A stretch of 64,000 bases of DNA. Source: Glycine soja (Eukaryota > Streptophyta > Magnoliopsida > Fabales > Fabaceae). The notes under the pieces were generated by a model, which had not been told where the DNA came from, ran no database searches, and saw only the letters and a program-made list of their open reading frames with translations. Positions 42,508 through 55,879 of this stretch are shown here, in pieces. Location: the NCBI RefSeq assembly GCF_004193775.1, contig NC_041002.1, positions 41,641,038 through 41,705,037 on the forward strand. Reading direction: 5' to 3'. The position numbers and the translations under genes were made by a program. The stretch's first letter is position 1; each line of letters opens with the position of its first letter.

Positions 42508-44747
42508 TGAAAAAAATTAGGAGAAAAAAAATTAGGAGGGGGCTAAGACCCTGCCTCAACACATGATTCAGTTGCTTCTGTTGGATGAGATTTTCTTGAC
42601 TCACCCCATGGTGGGATGAGCCGAGTTAGATTGACAATAGATTTCTCCAATATATGTATGAAACTATAGGACCAATACGTTTAAATTTAAATATAGGATA
42701 AGTTTTTATTTAACATGGTAGCATACTTAAAATTTAAATTCAAAATCTTTATTTAAATTAAAACAATCTTAGAATTTATCTACCTAGTGGGTGGTGCGTG
42801 ATGTTCTTAGTTCTTATTACAACACCTTTTAATAGTGTTAAACGTTGAAATGCTAACTGATAAAAAAAAAACTATTACCTATATAATAAAAGTAAGTCTC
42901 ATGGAGCCACATATCACCATTCGCTTTCTTTCTTCATTTCTTTTTTTTTTTTTTTTCATTCTTTTTTCCCTTCTTCATCTCTCTCACTCTCACATACTCC
43001 TTTCCCTTTCCTCCTTTCACATTAATCTCAATTCTACTTCACAATTTTTTGCCTTTTCTTATATTATATTTTTTTATATAGAAATTACTCTTTTATTTAT
43101 ATTATATTACTATTTGATAGCTTTTATTTATAAAATTTATATTCTATAATTTATAATAGCAAATACACTCATAATAATTACTCTTTTAATTATATATGTT
43201 ATTATTATAATAATATGCTAAATATTATATAATTTTTTTTGTTATTATTATATTAATTAATAATTGAACGATAAACTTACATAATTATTTTAACATTTTT
43301 TTAAATCCTATAAAATGATTTTTACTTAATAAGATTCTTTTTACATAAATATATGAAAATTAATTTATCAATTATATTCTTACTACAAAATGTTACTTAC
43401 TCAAATAATATCATAGATTAAAAATAATTTAATTATACTAAAGATCACAAATATCATTCATGAAAGAGAATTTTACTTAAGAACAATTTAAATGACAAAG
43501 TGTTTTTAGTAGTTAACGTATCTGCATACGAAATACTCAATAATATTTATTTTTAATTTGATATCCTATAAAATAATTTTTACTTATAAATTGTATATAC
43601 TAATTTTAAATATATTTTTAATAATATTTATAATAAAATTACTAGTAAGTGTATCTAATATAATTTATAATATACTTGATATAGTATATACTTAAGCAAT
43701 GAATGACTCAAATCTAAAATAAAACTATCTAGAGATAAAACTAAAATAACTTTGTATTATATTATTCTTTTCATTAAAATATATAACTTTTCTATAAAAT
43801 AATTTTTTTTAAAATTAACATTATCATATATTTTTATTTTAATATACTTATGACATATAATATCATTATAAATTCTTAATGAAAATTTGATCGAAATAAT
43901 TGAATAAAAATATTAGTCTTTTAAGTATTTGTTACAATTATATACTTTACTGTAATTAGATAATAGTACGTGATTATATTAATTAAGGATAAAAAAATAC
44001 CTACGTTTAAAACTCAATAGTTAGTTACTTCATATTTTCTTTACATGGACGAAGATAATACTAATCACCTATAATAACTCATCATGTAAGTGTTAATGAA
44101 ATATAAATTATCTATTAGAGATTAATATAATAATTTATTTTAAGTAATGTTGATTTCAATAGTTGCATCTAATTTAATTAATTTTAATATTTTAAACTAT
44201 TGAAAATGTAATTTATAAACTATAATATTATAGGATTATTTTTTAATTACACGTATAGTTGTAAAATAATTGAATTATTTTATTATTTCATATTTTAAAA
44301 TTATAAAATTATTTAAATTTAAAAAAAGTTAATTAATTTTTAATTTTTTGTATAGATAATAATGTTTTGATACATTTTATGAATATTTTAGATAAAATAA
44401 AATAAAAATATGTGATAATATAACCAAATATATGTTCTCTAGTTGAATACTCTCCCACTCATTATGTCATTTTAGAGAAGTTAATCAGTTAATTATGTTT
44501 GTCTAAAAAAGTATTTAATTTTATATATTAATAGATGTATTTCAAACATGCATGGAAACAAATAATATGAATGAATGCACGTATACGTTACTAAGTCATT
44601 TTACTTTGTAAATTGTAAAATTTCAAACTAAAAATTTATATATATCAAACTAATGGGCATGCATTTCATTAATAATTTAGTATATATAAAGGATTTTTTT
44701 GAATGAATGTTTAATATAAAGTTATTAGTAAATTTACAAGTCATTTT
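42502..44747. other. Very AT-rich spacer, no gene seen
   Basis: Long stretch of A/T-dominated sequence with no ORF of note except low-complexity ones at 42835-43149. No repeat ends recognised. Confidence 0.5.
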
Positions 44748-44950
44748 TCAATAAGATAAAATTAACGTGACCAGTATTCCCTTTTTTTAGCAGAGAACAT
44801 ACTTTCTGTTTGTTTAGAAAGGAAACATACACTACTGTAATTTTTGCAATAAGATAAAATTAACATGACCAGTATTCCCTTTTTTTTTTTTAGCAGAGAA
44901 CATACTTTCTGAATGTTTAGAGAGGAAACATACACTACTGTAATTTTTTG
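44748..44950. repeat. Tandem duplication, ~99-bp unit, two copies
   Basis: CAATAAGATAAAATTAAC starts at about 44748 and again at 44847. Both copies run through 'gaccagtattccc', a T tract and 'agcagagaacatactttctg' to 'acactactgtaattttt'. They differ by a few bases and T-tract length. Confidence 0.9.
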
Positions 44951-44957
44951 TCAAATA

Positions 44958-45879
44958 AATAAGGCTAAAATATGTTTTTGATTCCTATAAAATAGCAAAT
45001 ATTAAGTTTTCGTTCTTGCAAAACTTTTAATATGTTTATTGTCCTCCTAAAATTAAAATGTGCTACTTTTTGGGTCAGATATAGTTTGGGTTTCTCGAAC
45101 CTATATCTAACCCTACGTGTATGCTGACGTAGGAATTTCAGTTCATTAAACTATTTTACATAAGTTAGAAAACATTATTCTATATGGCTTATATTTATAA
45201 CCGATGTAAAATTCCTCATTAAACTCAATACAATTAGAAGATGTTTTCTTGCCTCCTTTAACAAAGTGCTGAAGCAAATTTCTCAAGAAAAACACAAAAC
45301 AAAATCCAAACAAAGTCAACTAACATAATTCATCTAAATGCAAAATCAAGAAGTACAAATCAAAATTCGAACACAATTGACCTTCTCAACAATCCCACCA
45401 TCTTCATGATCTCAAACCAAATTCACTGATCTGAGATCCCCTGTCTCACAATGGTTAGAGCTGGTTGAGCAAAGGTTCACGGGTGTGCAAATTTGAATCG
45501 CATCAAGATCGGGATCGGGGTCTTGTATGATGCATACTAGACTAGGGGTGGTCACACACAGTTCCTTTATGCGTCTCAGGGTGGTTTTGGGTGTCATGAC
45601 AATAGTGGTGGTCAAGGAGGTGCGTGACACATTAATCTAGTGCAAAAAAGGTTACGCGTGAAGGAAGACAAGGGTGGGTGCGCGCATAGATCTGGGTCTT
45701 CGTGGGGGGTGACACACGAAGGAAGAGTTGGTTAAGGGATGTGATGGTGGTTTGGTTAGATTACCTGAAGGGTTCTTTGATTGTTGGATGAATTTGAAAT
45801 TTGGATTTGGTGGGTGGTGGTGATGATGGTGGAAGCAAGTTGTGGAGGGGTTGTCAAAGAAGTCACCAATTGGTTGGAT

Positions 45880-45917
<38 letters not shown>

Positions 45918-46140
45918 AGGTTAGAGTTTTAACACTTGTCGGCATCTAACTGACTAATGACCTGACTTATGTGCATAATCATCAAATAAATAGGTTCAAG
46001 TATATCCGAACCTACGCCCAAACCAAAAAGTAGCATATTTTAATTTTGTGAGGATGAAAAATAAATTAAAAAAAATACATAATGAATTTCAAACATTTCT
46101 ATATTTATGTGGATGAAAAATATTTTTTAATCAATAAATA
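44958..46140. mobile_element. Non-autonomous element with ~160-bp terminal inverted repeats
   Basis: The left arm from about 44961 has 'ctaaaatatgtttttgattc' and 'aaaattaaaatgtgctactt'. It is the inverse of the right arm ending near 46131 ('aagtagcatattttaatttt'). The AT-rich flanks (AAATAAATA) may include a 9-bp duplication but are too simple to be sure. The interior (45200-45880) is GC-richer, unlike the surroundings, with a small minus-strand ORF of no known family. Likely a Mutator-like non-autonomous element, possibly with captured sequence. Confidence 0.55.
45881..45914. repeat. (AG)n microsatellite
   Basis: About 17 AG units. Confidence 0.95.
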
Positions 46141-46315
46141 AATAGTGCAACAAAAAAGGGTGAATTAGAAACCATTGGAATTGTGGTGTTCTTATAACAC
46201 TTTCGCGCAAACGTGTAGAAACATTGAAGTGCAAAACACTAATGAGTATTCTTCTAGAAAATGAATTCTAAAAAATAGAAGATAATACACTCACTGATTG
46301 AGTAAGAAGAGAACT

Positions 46316-47405
46316 TGGACACTTAGTGTCTTTGGATGGAGCAATTTAATAGGGGAATTCATTTTTTCCAGAAATTTAAAATGATTCATGGTAAAATAGT
46401 TTGTTTGGATAGAGTATTTGAAAAGAGATTTAATTTTTGGTATTTTTATGAATCATTTTGATTGACTAAAACATAGGAATTTCAAATTCTCTCAAAAAAT
46501 ATAGAATTTGAAATTCTTTTTCCGGAGATGCTCACTCTAACTCACATTCTTGCTCGCGACTCTTTCTCACTCAACACTCAACTACGGGTGACCAAAGTTT
46601 TTACGACCGATATCGACATAAGTTGTTTTTTACTGACATTGACCGAGGTTTTTTTTATCATAATTTTTTTGTATGATGTCAACCAAAGCTAATATTTTGT
46701 CGATATCGGCTAAGATTTTTTTTTAGATGATGGTTGTTAGGGTTATTTTCTCACTGACGTCAGTCATGGAAAATTTTTGCTAACATCGGCCAAGGATTTT
46801 TTTGTCGTTGCCATACAGGTTTTTTCAGTTGATGTTAACCAATGATTTTTTTGGCCGACACTGGCTACATTTTTCTATGGACATCGGTCATGACTAAATT
46901 TTGAGTAGACACCTGTTAGGGTTTTTCAGCCGACGTCAGTTAGATTTTTAAAGCCAACATCAGTCAAAGTTATTTTTTAGTCAATATCGACTAGGGTTAT
47001 TTTTTAGCTGATGTTAGCTAGGGTGTTTTGGTTGATGTTGGTTTAAAAATATCATTGATTGTGGTCAGATAAAACAATCCTAGTTAAAATTATCAATATT
47101 TTGTATTTATAAATTATTAAAAATTGAAAATATTTTTTTAATTAATATTTCAAAATTAGATTGTGTTTATTTTCTATAAAGTTTAATATTAAAATTTCAT
47201 CTATTTAAAATATAAAATTGAAAATTTGCATATGGAGAAAATTGAATTGCCCTATCCAAATAAAGAATTTAAAATGGAAGAAATTTGAATTGATTTATCT
47301 AAACAAAGCATTTGAAAAATAAAGGAAATTAAAATCAAAGCAATTCAAATTCTAAGCATTTCAAATTCCTTGAAATTTTTAAATTCCTTATCCAAACAGA
47401 AGGTT
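46316..47405. mobile_element. Foldback-type DNA element with degenerate internal repeats
   Basis: The left arm (46330-46540: 'tttggatggagcaattt', 'aggaatttcaaattctc', 'gaatttgaaattcttttt') is inverse to the right arm (47225-47403: 'aatttaaaatggaag', 'catttcaaattccttg', 'cttatccaaacaga'). Such 'tttggataaggaattt' ends are common in plant non-autonomous elements. Between the arms, 46600-47060 holds degenerate ~40-bp repeats. The superfamily is not assigned. Confidence 0.5.
46600..47060. repeat. Degenerate GACATCGGCCA-type repeats
   Basis: About ten units of 35-45 bp combining 'gacatcggc(c/t)a' variants with a following T tract, for example near 46786, 46876, 46930 and 46983. They are too diverged for an exact consensus by eye. 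Confidence 0.6.
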
Positions 47406-48139
<734 letters not shown>

Positions 48140-48250
48140 TATTATGAATAAAAAATTTCTCTAACTTATACACACACACTATTTTGATCATATCATTAGT
48201 TAACTTAATGCCGACTTTCCAACACATGCACCCCCTTCATGTTTAGTGTT

Positions 48251-50475
48251 TGTTAAGTCAAAAGGTATTTATGTCTTAAGATGAATCTGGATCATTAATT
48301 ATTCTGATTAGATGTAAACAAATGCAAATATTAAAAGTTGCATCTTATGTGAAATCTATGTTTGATATTTCATATTTGATGCTTTATCAGAACATGCCTT
48401 GAGAAGTTTACGTCTGATGTTTCAGACGATAAACATATAGAGTCATGATCTGATACGACATTTAACATGACAATTAAGACTTCATTTAATATTTTGTGTC
48501 CAAGAGCTCTTTTGCAGAAACATTCTTTTAGGATTTGTTGAGTCCTATGAGGAATAAATGAAGTCAAAGTTTGAAATTCTTTAATCACCATCAAACGCAG
48601 AACTTTGTTGCACAAGACTTGCTTTGACATAAAGGAAGGGAATACTTGTTGCAGTACTCAACATGCAAGCTTCAGAGAGTGGACTCTTTGCATGAGGAAA
48701 GAATATGCATTTAATGCAAGCATTAAATGCCCCCAACGATTGTGAATCATGCAGGTTTTGATGATGTCAAAAAGAATTTGCTTGATAATGATTGTCATCA
48801 TCAAAAAGGTGGAGAATGTGAATGTATGAATACATGATTTTGATGATGCCAAAAGAATAATCAAACAAGGTTGCTTTCAAGATTACTTCAACAAACATTC
48901 AAAAGTTAAGCATTGCTTCAAGATTAATACAAGGTTGCTTAAACAAACAAGCATTACTTCAAGAATAATTCAAGATCAAGCTTTTGCCTCAAAACAAAGT
49001 GTTTCCAAAACATCCAAGGCTCTGGTAATCGATTACCAGGTAGTGTAATCGATTATCATAAGACAATTTTGAAAAATCAGCGTTTAGAAGGGTTTTAAAA
49101 TTTGAATTTAAAAGTTGTAATCGATTACCATTGATGTGTAATCGATTACCAACAACGGAACTCTTGAAATTCAATTTGAAAAGTCATGACCCTTTAAAAT
49201 ATAATTGTGTCTAACTTCGAAAAGTAAGAGAGAGATATTCGAAGATAACTTAATTGTCAAATGCTCTCTCCACATCTCTTGGGCAAACACTTGCAAATCT
49301 ATTGAGAATTCATCCATGAATTTCATCTTGTATCTTCTTCTCTAAAAGAGAGAAAAACATTTGTACTTTCTTTAAAGACTTATTGAGATCAAGACGTTGT
49401 TTGTCTCTTGAATTGTGGGTTTCCTGAACACAAGGGAAATGGATCCCTCGGGTGTTCAGAAGTTGTAAAAAAGATTTTTACAAAGTTAGTGAAAATCTTA
49501 AGTAGGTTGTTTGAGGACTGGATATAGGCACGAGAAGTGGCCAAACCAGTATAAATTGAGTTTGTACTTCTCTCTTCCCTTATCTCATTTATGTTATTGC
49601 AATCAATTTTGTCTTGCATGTTTAAAGAACATTATTAAATTGATTCCTACTTCTTCTTCTGCATTCTGAGTCTATCATTTAGATGGGGGTTAAAAGTTTG
49701 TTAGTGGGAAATTTTGAAACTTAATTCACCCCCCCCACCCCCTCTTAAGTTATTGAGGTCCCTTGTCCAACAACGACTACATTCATTAGATGAAGATCAA
49801 GTGAAGAAATCTACTCATTGTGGAACAATGAACACTTGAATATGACACTTATATAAACTACAAGATTTGAAGAATCAATCTTGCGCAAAAAACATTCATT
49901 ATTTTTTCTATACAAAGATTTTTGTATATTCTTGTAAAGTTAGATAAAGCTTTCCAAATACCTTGAACATATTGAGAAAAAAAGACTAAGTGTTGATCGT
50001 ATATTTGTCTATAAGACAATTCTAGATTTAGTCTATGTGCAAACTTAAACTACAAATTTCTTTTGATTTGTTTAGAGCCAGCAATGACTTAATAGGAAAA
50101 AGAATACTCGCTATTAATCAAGCTTGGGGTAGAGCTTGATTTGTAACCTGTGAGAAGTTAGTGAAACTTAAAATTTTTCCATGAACTAGACATAGTCTTA
50201 GTATTAAGACAAACCCGTATAACTCTCTATGTCTAATATATACTTGCTTTCCTTCTACTTTCAACTGAACTAGGGTTTAATTTTTTTAAAACATTTGAAA
50301 ACATCTCGTGCTTAACGTGCTTGTTTTTCATCATCTAATTAAGTTTTTCAAAAAATCTATTATCTATTTTTGCAAAGTTTCTTCTTCATATGAAAAACTT
50401 TAATTAATTGTGAAAAGGTTTTAAAAATCTCTAAAAATCACACTTCAACCTCTTTATATGATATTTGCCTTTACA
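48251..50475 (+). repeat. 5' LTR of the 48251-59752 element, interrupted
   Basis: Two parts, 48251-48740 and 49778-50475, are separated by the nested Copia derivative. It ends ATATTTGCCTTTACA just before the primer site. Together the parts match 58559-59752. Confidence 0.85.
48741..49772 (+). mobile_element. Deletion derivative of a second Copia element (LTR head + PPT + LTR)
   Basis: It begins TGTGAATCATGCAGGTTTTG, about 40-50 bp of an LTR start. It then jumps to a 'gtcatcatcaaaaaggtgga' polypurine region and a second LTR start TGTGAATGTATGAATAC at 48817, and runs to GTCCAACA at 49772. The flanks are ACGAT and ACGAC (one change). So nearly the whole 5' LTR and interior were deleted, leaving one full LTR of 956 bp. 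The LTR carries TAATCGATTA palindromes near 49023-49153 and the 'aggcacgagaagtggcc' tail shared with the 9.6-kb element family. Confidence 0.85.
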
Positions 50476-50478
50476 GTT

Positions 50479-50490
50479 TGGTATCAGAGC
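50479..50490 (+). promoter_or_regulatory. Primer-binding site, initiator tRNA-Met
   Basis: TGGTATCAGAGC, four bases inside the 5' LTR end, identical to the site in the other Copia element. Confidence 0.9.
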
Positions 50491-50540
50491 TCAACCTCTA
50501 AGGGTTGAGCACCTAACATTGTTAAGCGAAAAAGATCTTA

Positions 50541-53500
50541 ATGGCAAATAACAACAACAATGCCTAATTCATTGTTGAGGGAGTATCTCTCACAAAGAAA
50601 CCAGGCTTCACAGGAGAGGACTATCCATATCGGAAAGACAAAATGGAGATGTACATCAAGTTCAATCACTATAGGCTCTAGTTGATCATCACAAACAGAG
50701 ACACGCCCATCCCCATACCTAAAGTAGAATGGACAAACAAAGATCTGGTTATAATGGAGCTAAACACAAAAACTCGTTATACACTAACGTGCACCTTATC
50801 CATAATCGAATACAACAAGATATGTAGATTAAAGACAACTAAAGAGATTTGGGACTCTTTAAGCATCAATTATGAAAGAATAGAAGATGTCCAACTCAGA
50901 AAAGATGCCACTTTGATGCATTACTATGGGAGTTTATGCATGAAAAAAAAAAAGAGAATCTATGGATGATATGTTTGGGAGACTACAAGTTCTTCTGAAT
51001 GGACTTGAAGCTCTAGGATACACCTTCCCCAAAGCTTGGATCAACTTGAAAATCCCATACAATTTTCCCAAAGGTGTGGGAACCAAAAATAACAACTATC
51101 CAAGAAACTAGAAACTTAAGAATTCTAGCATAGGAGGAACTGTTAGGTATCCTAAGAGTTCCTGAAATCCACCTTCAAAATAGGGATCATCTACCTAAAA
51201 GAAATTTTGCTACCCTTAAAGCTAGAGAAACCAGCTCTAGACAAGAAGAAAGAAAGAGCTCATCTAAGGGTTTGAAGGTAAAGATGGCTAAGTCTAATGG
51301 CTCAAATAATAATTATGAAGGATCCACGGACGATTAAGTGTCCCTTATGTCCAAAAAATTCAAACAAATGATGAAGAAGAAAGGAAAGTTCTAGCACTCT
51401 AGAAAGAATAAAAAGTAAAGTATGATGGTCACTTAGGATGACTAAGACAGTGACAAGAGATATAGTTTAGATCATGAGCAAGCTAACATATGTCTGATGG
51501 CAGATACAAACGAGAAAGTTGAGGTAAAAACTTTCTCTGAATATAATTGTTCTTCTTGCTCTTCATCAAACGATGAAAAAGATATGTCATATAGTGTTCT
51601 TCTTCAGAATAGTCATGTGATTTCTCTTCAATGCAAGAAGTATAAGGAAAAATACAGAAATATTTCTTTCTGAAAAACATTGAACCGAAGAAATCAAATG
51701 AAGATCTAAAAAAGAAAATCCAAACTCTGGAAGAAAGTCTAAGTCAGGCCAGTAAGACCGACGAATCCTTTATAGTTGAAAAACTAAGAGATGAGATCGC
51801 TTGCCTTATAAAATACTTTGGGAGGTTTTTGGAAAGTTTCAAAACTTTAACCAAACTTTTAAAATTCCATCAACATCCCCATGACAAGTCTGGTCTAGGA
51901 TTATAAAAGGAAGCATCATCTTTTGAGTTAGAATCTATCTAAGACAAATGTGACTTATGTGGTAAGTCTGGACATTCCATGTTCAGATGTATCCATAAGA
52001 AGAAACAAATGTCTAAGCGTACCAAAATCTCACATTGTTCCTATTGTAGATATCCTTGGTAGGAAAAGGCCAGGGTTTAAGTTGGCACCTGCACAATGGC
52101 TGCTCACGACACATAATGGGGGAAAGGTCTATGTTCTTCAACCTAAAACCCATTAAAGAAGGAAAAGTTTCCTTTGGAGGCATGGATAAGGGAAAAGTTA
52201 CTGGTATAGCTAAAATTAGTATCCCTTCTTTAGACTTCATAGACAATGTATTTTATGTTGAAGGTCTGAAATATAACTTATTGAGCATAAGTCAATTTTA
52301 CGATAGTGGTTATATTGTATCCTTCAACAAAGACTAGTGTGTAGTTAAGAAGATGGCAAGTCCTCCTTCACTGCCAAATGACACAATAATTTGTATGATA
52401 TTGATCTAATAGGTCTAAGTAAATAATAGAATGTAATATGTCTACTTTCTAGAGAACATGGGAGATGGTTTTGGCACAAGAAACTTGGGCATGTCAATCT
52501 AAAATACATTTCAAAACTATCCAAAAAGGATTTTGTAAAAGGACTATCTAAGATTTGTTGAAAAACTCATATTCTCTGCAAAGCATGTCAACAAGGGAAA
52601 CAAAACAAAACCACTTTTAAATCTAAAGATGTTGTTTCCACTTTCATACCGTTACAACTGTTACACATGGATTTGTTAAGACCAACAAGAACGTTGAGTT
52701 TGGAAGGGAGGAAATATGACTTTGTTATAGTTGATGACTATTCTAGAAATATATGGGTATACTTCCTTACACATAAACATAAGTCTTTTAAGTTTTTTGA
52801 AATATTCTATACAAGGGTTAAAAATGAAAAGGGTTTTGGTATCTCTTCTATCAGAAGTGACCATGGGAATGAGTTTGAAACTACTGAGTTCAGATCATTC
52901 TATGAAAAGAATGGCATTTCCATAACTTTTCTTCACTGAGAACTCATCAACAAAATGGGGTAGTTGAAAGAAAAAATAGAACTATGCAAGAAATGGCAAG
53001 GACCATACTATATGAGAACTTACTCCCTAAGCGCTTCTAGGAAGAAGCAGTGAATACAATATGTTATGTTCAAAACTTAATATTGATGAGACCTTTGATA
53101 AAATAAAATAAAAAGACTCCTTATGAACTATGGAGAGGAAGAAGACCCAACATCTCATACTTTCATCCATTTGGATGTGAGTTTTTTATCCTAAACACTA
53201 AAGATCAACTTACTAAGTTTGATTCAAAGGTGGATAAAGGAATCTTCTTAGGGTATTTTGATACGACTAAAGCCTACGGATTTTCAAACTCAAGGACTTT
53301 AGTTGTAGAAGAATCCATTCATGTTAAATTCAATGATGATCTAACTTTTGATAAGAAGCTATTAGATCTTGAGGATGATTTTGCAAATATGCAAATTGGT
53401 TTGTCTGATGCATCTAAAGAAAATGAAGTCAAACAATTTAATGAAATCCTTTCTCAGACAAAAGAATCCTCAAATCAACTACCTTAGAAAAGGACTGGAA

Positions 53501-55025
53501 ATTTGTTTTTTATCATCCATCATATCATATCATTGGAGATTAGACTGAAAGAGTCAAAACCAAATCGTCATTCAAAGAACTTCCGTCTTATGCACTTGTG
53601 TCTAAAATCAAACCTAAAACAATATATGAAGCTTTGACAGATAATGACTGGATCATTGCAATGAAAGAAAAACTTCATTACTTCACTAGAAACAATGTTT
53701 GGACACTTGTCCCAAGTCCAAAAACAAAAGCATCATTGGAACAAAATGGGTTTTCATAAACAAGCTAGATGAACCAGGCAAAGTGGTAAACAACAAGGCC
53801 AAGTTAGTAGCTCCAGACTATATAAACAACAAGAAGGTAAATATTTAACTGAAACCTTCACTTCCATTGCTAGACTTGAAATCATAAGAATCATGTTTCC
53901 TTTGCTTCTCATAAAAACATAAGGCTTTTTCAAATAGATGTTAAAAGTGACTTTCTAAACGATTTTAATGAAGAGGAAGTGTATGTCAAACAACCTCCTT
54001 GTTTTAAGGATCATACTCTTTCAAACCATGTTTTCAAAGTTAAAATGACTTTGTATGGTATGAAATAAGCACCACGTACTTGGTATGATAAGCTGAGCTA
54101 TTTTCTTTTAGAAAATGTTTTTATGAGAGGCAAGGTAGACACAACTCTTTTTAGAAGAGAAGTTAGCAAGGATTTCATTATAGTTCAAATATATGTACAT
54201 GATATTATCTTTGGAGCTAATAATGAATCATTGTGCAAGGATTTCTCTTATTTGATGAAGAGTGAGTTTGAATTGAGCATGATGGGAGAACTTAAGTTCT
54301 TTCTAAGGCTTTAGATCAAACCAGATAGCAAAGGTATATTCATTCATGAATAGAAATACATTGGTATATCAGACGATCTATAGAGGTATAATTGGGTCAC
54401 TTCTATATCTAACTACCAGTAGATATGATATTATGATTAGTGTATGTCTATGTGGTAGATTTTAGTCTAATCCTTGAAAGTCACATCTCAAAGTTGTTAA
54501 AAGGATCTAGCAATATCTAGTAGGCACTGCTAACCAAAGTTTGTTCTATAAGAAAAATCAAGATTTTAGGTAAGTAGGATACTATGATGTAGACTATGCA
54601 GGAGACAAAGTTGAACCAAAAAATACAAGTGGTGAATGTAATTATCTTGTACCTTTCTAATATCTTGGGCAAGTAAGAAGCAAAACTTGATTGCACAATT
54701 AGTATGTGTCTGCTCCATGTTGTTGTTGACAACTGTTATGGGTAAAATATCAATTAGAAGATTACTCTAGTATTGATAAAAACATACCAGTATATTATGA
54801 CAACACTAGTGTAATCATTCTATCTAAAAATCCCATATATCTTTCAAAGCCTAAATATATTGAGATAAGATATTATTTCATTTGTGATTATTTGCAAAAA
54901 GGAGTTTTTGATATAAAATTAGTAGACACAAAACATCAACGAACTAATATCTTTACTAAGCCTTTGTTTGAAGATTGTTACGTTTGTATTAGGGAATATT
55001 TAAATATGGTTAGTTTATCAGACTA
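50541..55025 (+). pseudogene. Copia gag-pol, heavily mutated
   Basis: It begins ATGGCAAATAACAACAAC. Gag is recognisable at 50682-50969 (EYNKICRLKTTKEIWDSLS). Then come a zinc knuckle CDLCGKSGHSMFRC at about 51949, and a protease region (SRHIMGERSMFFN) with its DSG triad altered to HNG at about 52097-52105. GAG-pre-integrase is at about 52462. The integrase core at 52660-52970 shows HMDLLRP and RSDHGNEFE. An integrase C-terminal block with GIFLGYFDTTKAYGF lies at about 53240. RT is at 53640-54320 with FQIDVKSDF, and the active site YVDD is changed to YVHD at about 54197. RNase H fragments reach to TKPLFEDCYVCIREYLN near 55010. Many stops and frame changes make it inactive. Its layout is that of a full Sirevirus pol. 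Confidence 0.85.
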
Positions 55026-55610
55026 ATAATGTATGTCATATTGCTTCAGATGATGTCATGTATTATAGTCTTTCATTAATTTATTTGGACTAACGTGTGT
55101 ACAAGTGTACAGACAAAAGAGGAAGCATGTTTACAAAGATAAAAAAATTAGTTTTCTTTTGAAAAATGTGCATTATGGGTAAATATCAATTAGAAGATTA
55201 CTCTAGTATTGATAAAATATACCAATATATTGTGACAACACTAGTGTAATCATTCTATCTAAAAATACCATATATCTTTCAAAGGCTAAATATATTGAGA
55301 TAAGATATCATTTCATTTGTGATTATTTGCAAAAAAGGAGTTTTTGATATAAAATTAGTAGACACAAAACATCAACGAACAAATATCTTTACTAAGCCTT
55401 TGTTTGAAGATCGTTACGTTTGTATTAGGGAATATTTAAATATGGTTAGTTTATTAGACTAATAATGTATGTCATATTGCTTCAGATGATGTCATGTCTT
55501 ATAGTCTTTCATTAATTTATTTGGACTAACGTGTGTACAAGTGTACAGACAAAAGAGGAAGCATGTTTAGAAAGACAAAACTTTTTAGTTTTCTTTTGAA
55601 AAATATGCAT
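54738..55610. repeat. 437-bp tandem duplication of the pol 3' end
   Basis: The block starting ATGGGTAAAATATCAATTAG at 54739 recurs at 55176 with small differences and runs through the RNase H end and the following 'agacaaaagaggaagcatg' spacer. It arose after insertion or in the master copy. Confidence 0.88.
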
Positions 55611-55879
55611 CGCCATCTTTTCACTATGAATGAGAACAATTTTCAAACATATTAAATTCGACTTGAATCGTTACTGTTTGTTTCTCTCTCATTTCAAAAA
55701 CCTATAAAAAGTAAAGGTGGGCAACTAGAGAAACTCTTATGAAAAAATTGAACTCTAAAAAATCTCTTATGCTTTTTGTTTGCATTTGAGAATTCTATTC
55801 TTCAAAAGCTCTTTCTTTTTTCTTAAAAATTTTAAATCTCTTAAGCTCTTTGTTTGCATTAGGGTTCTTGTTATCAAAA

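Noticed and set aside
41623..42560. hAT-type element bounded by GGCAGGGACGCACCC and GACCCTGCC
   Set aside because: The inverted ends match over only a few bases and no 8-bp duplication was found, so it is noted only as a possibility.
42377..42604. Minus-strand ORF rich in Ile-Tyr
   Set aside because: It is the translation of the (AT)n microsatellite.
45412..45630. Small minus-strand ORF as a host gene
   Set aside because: No motif recognised; it lies inside a long-TIR element and may only reflect its GC-richer composition.
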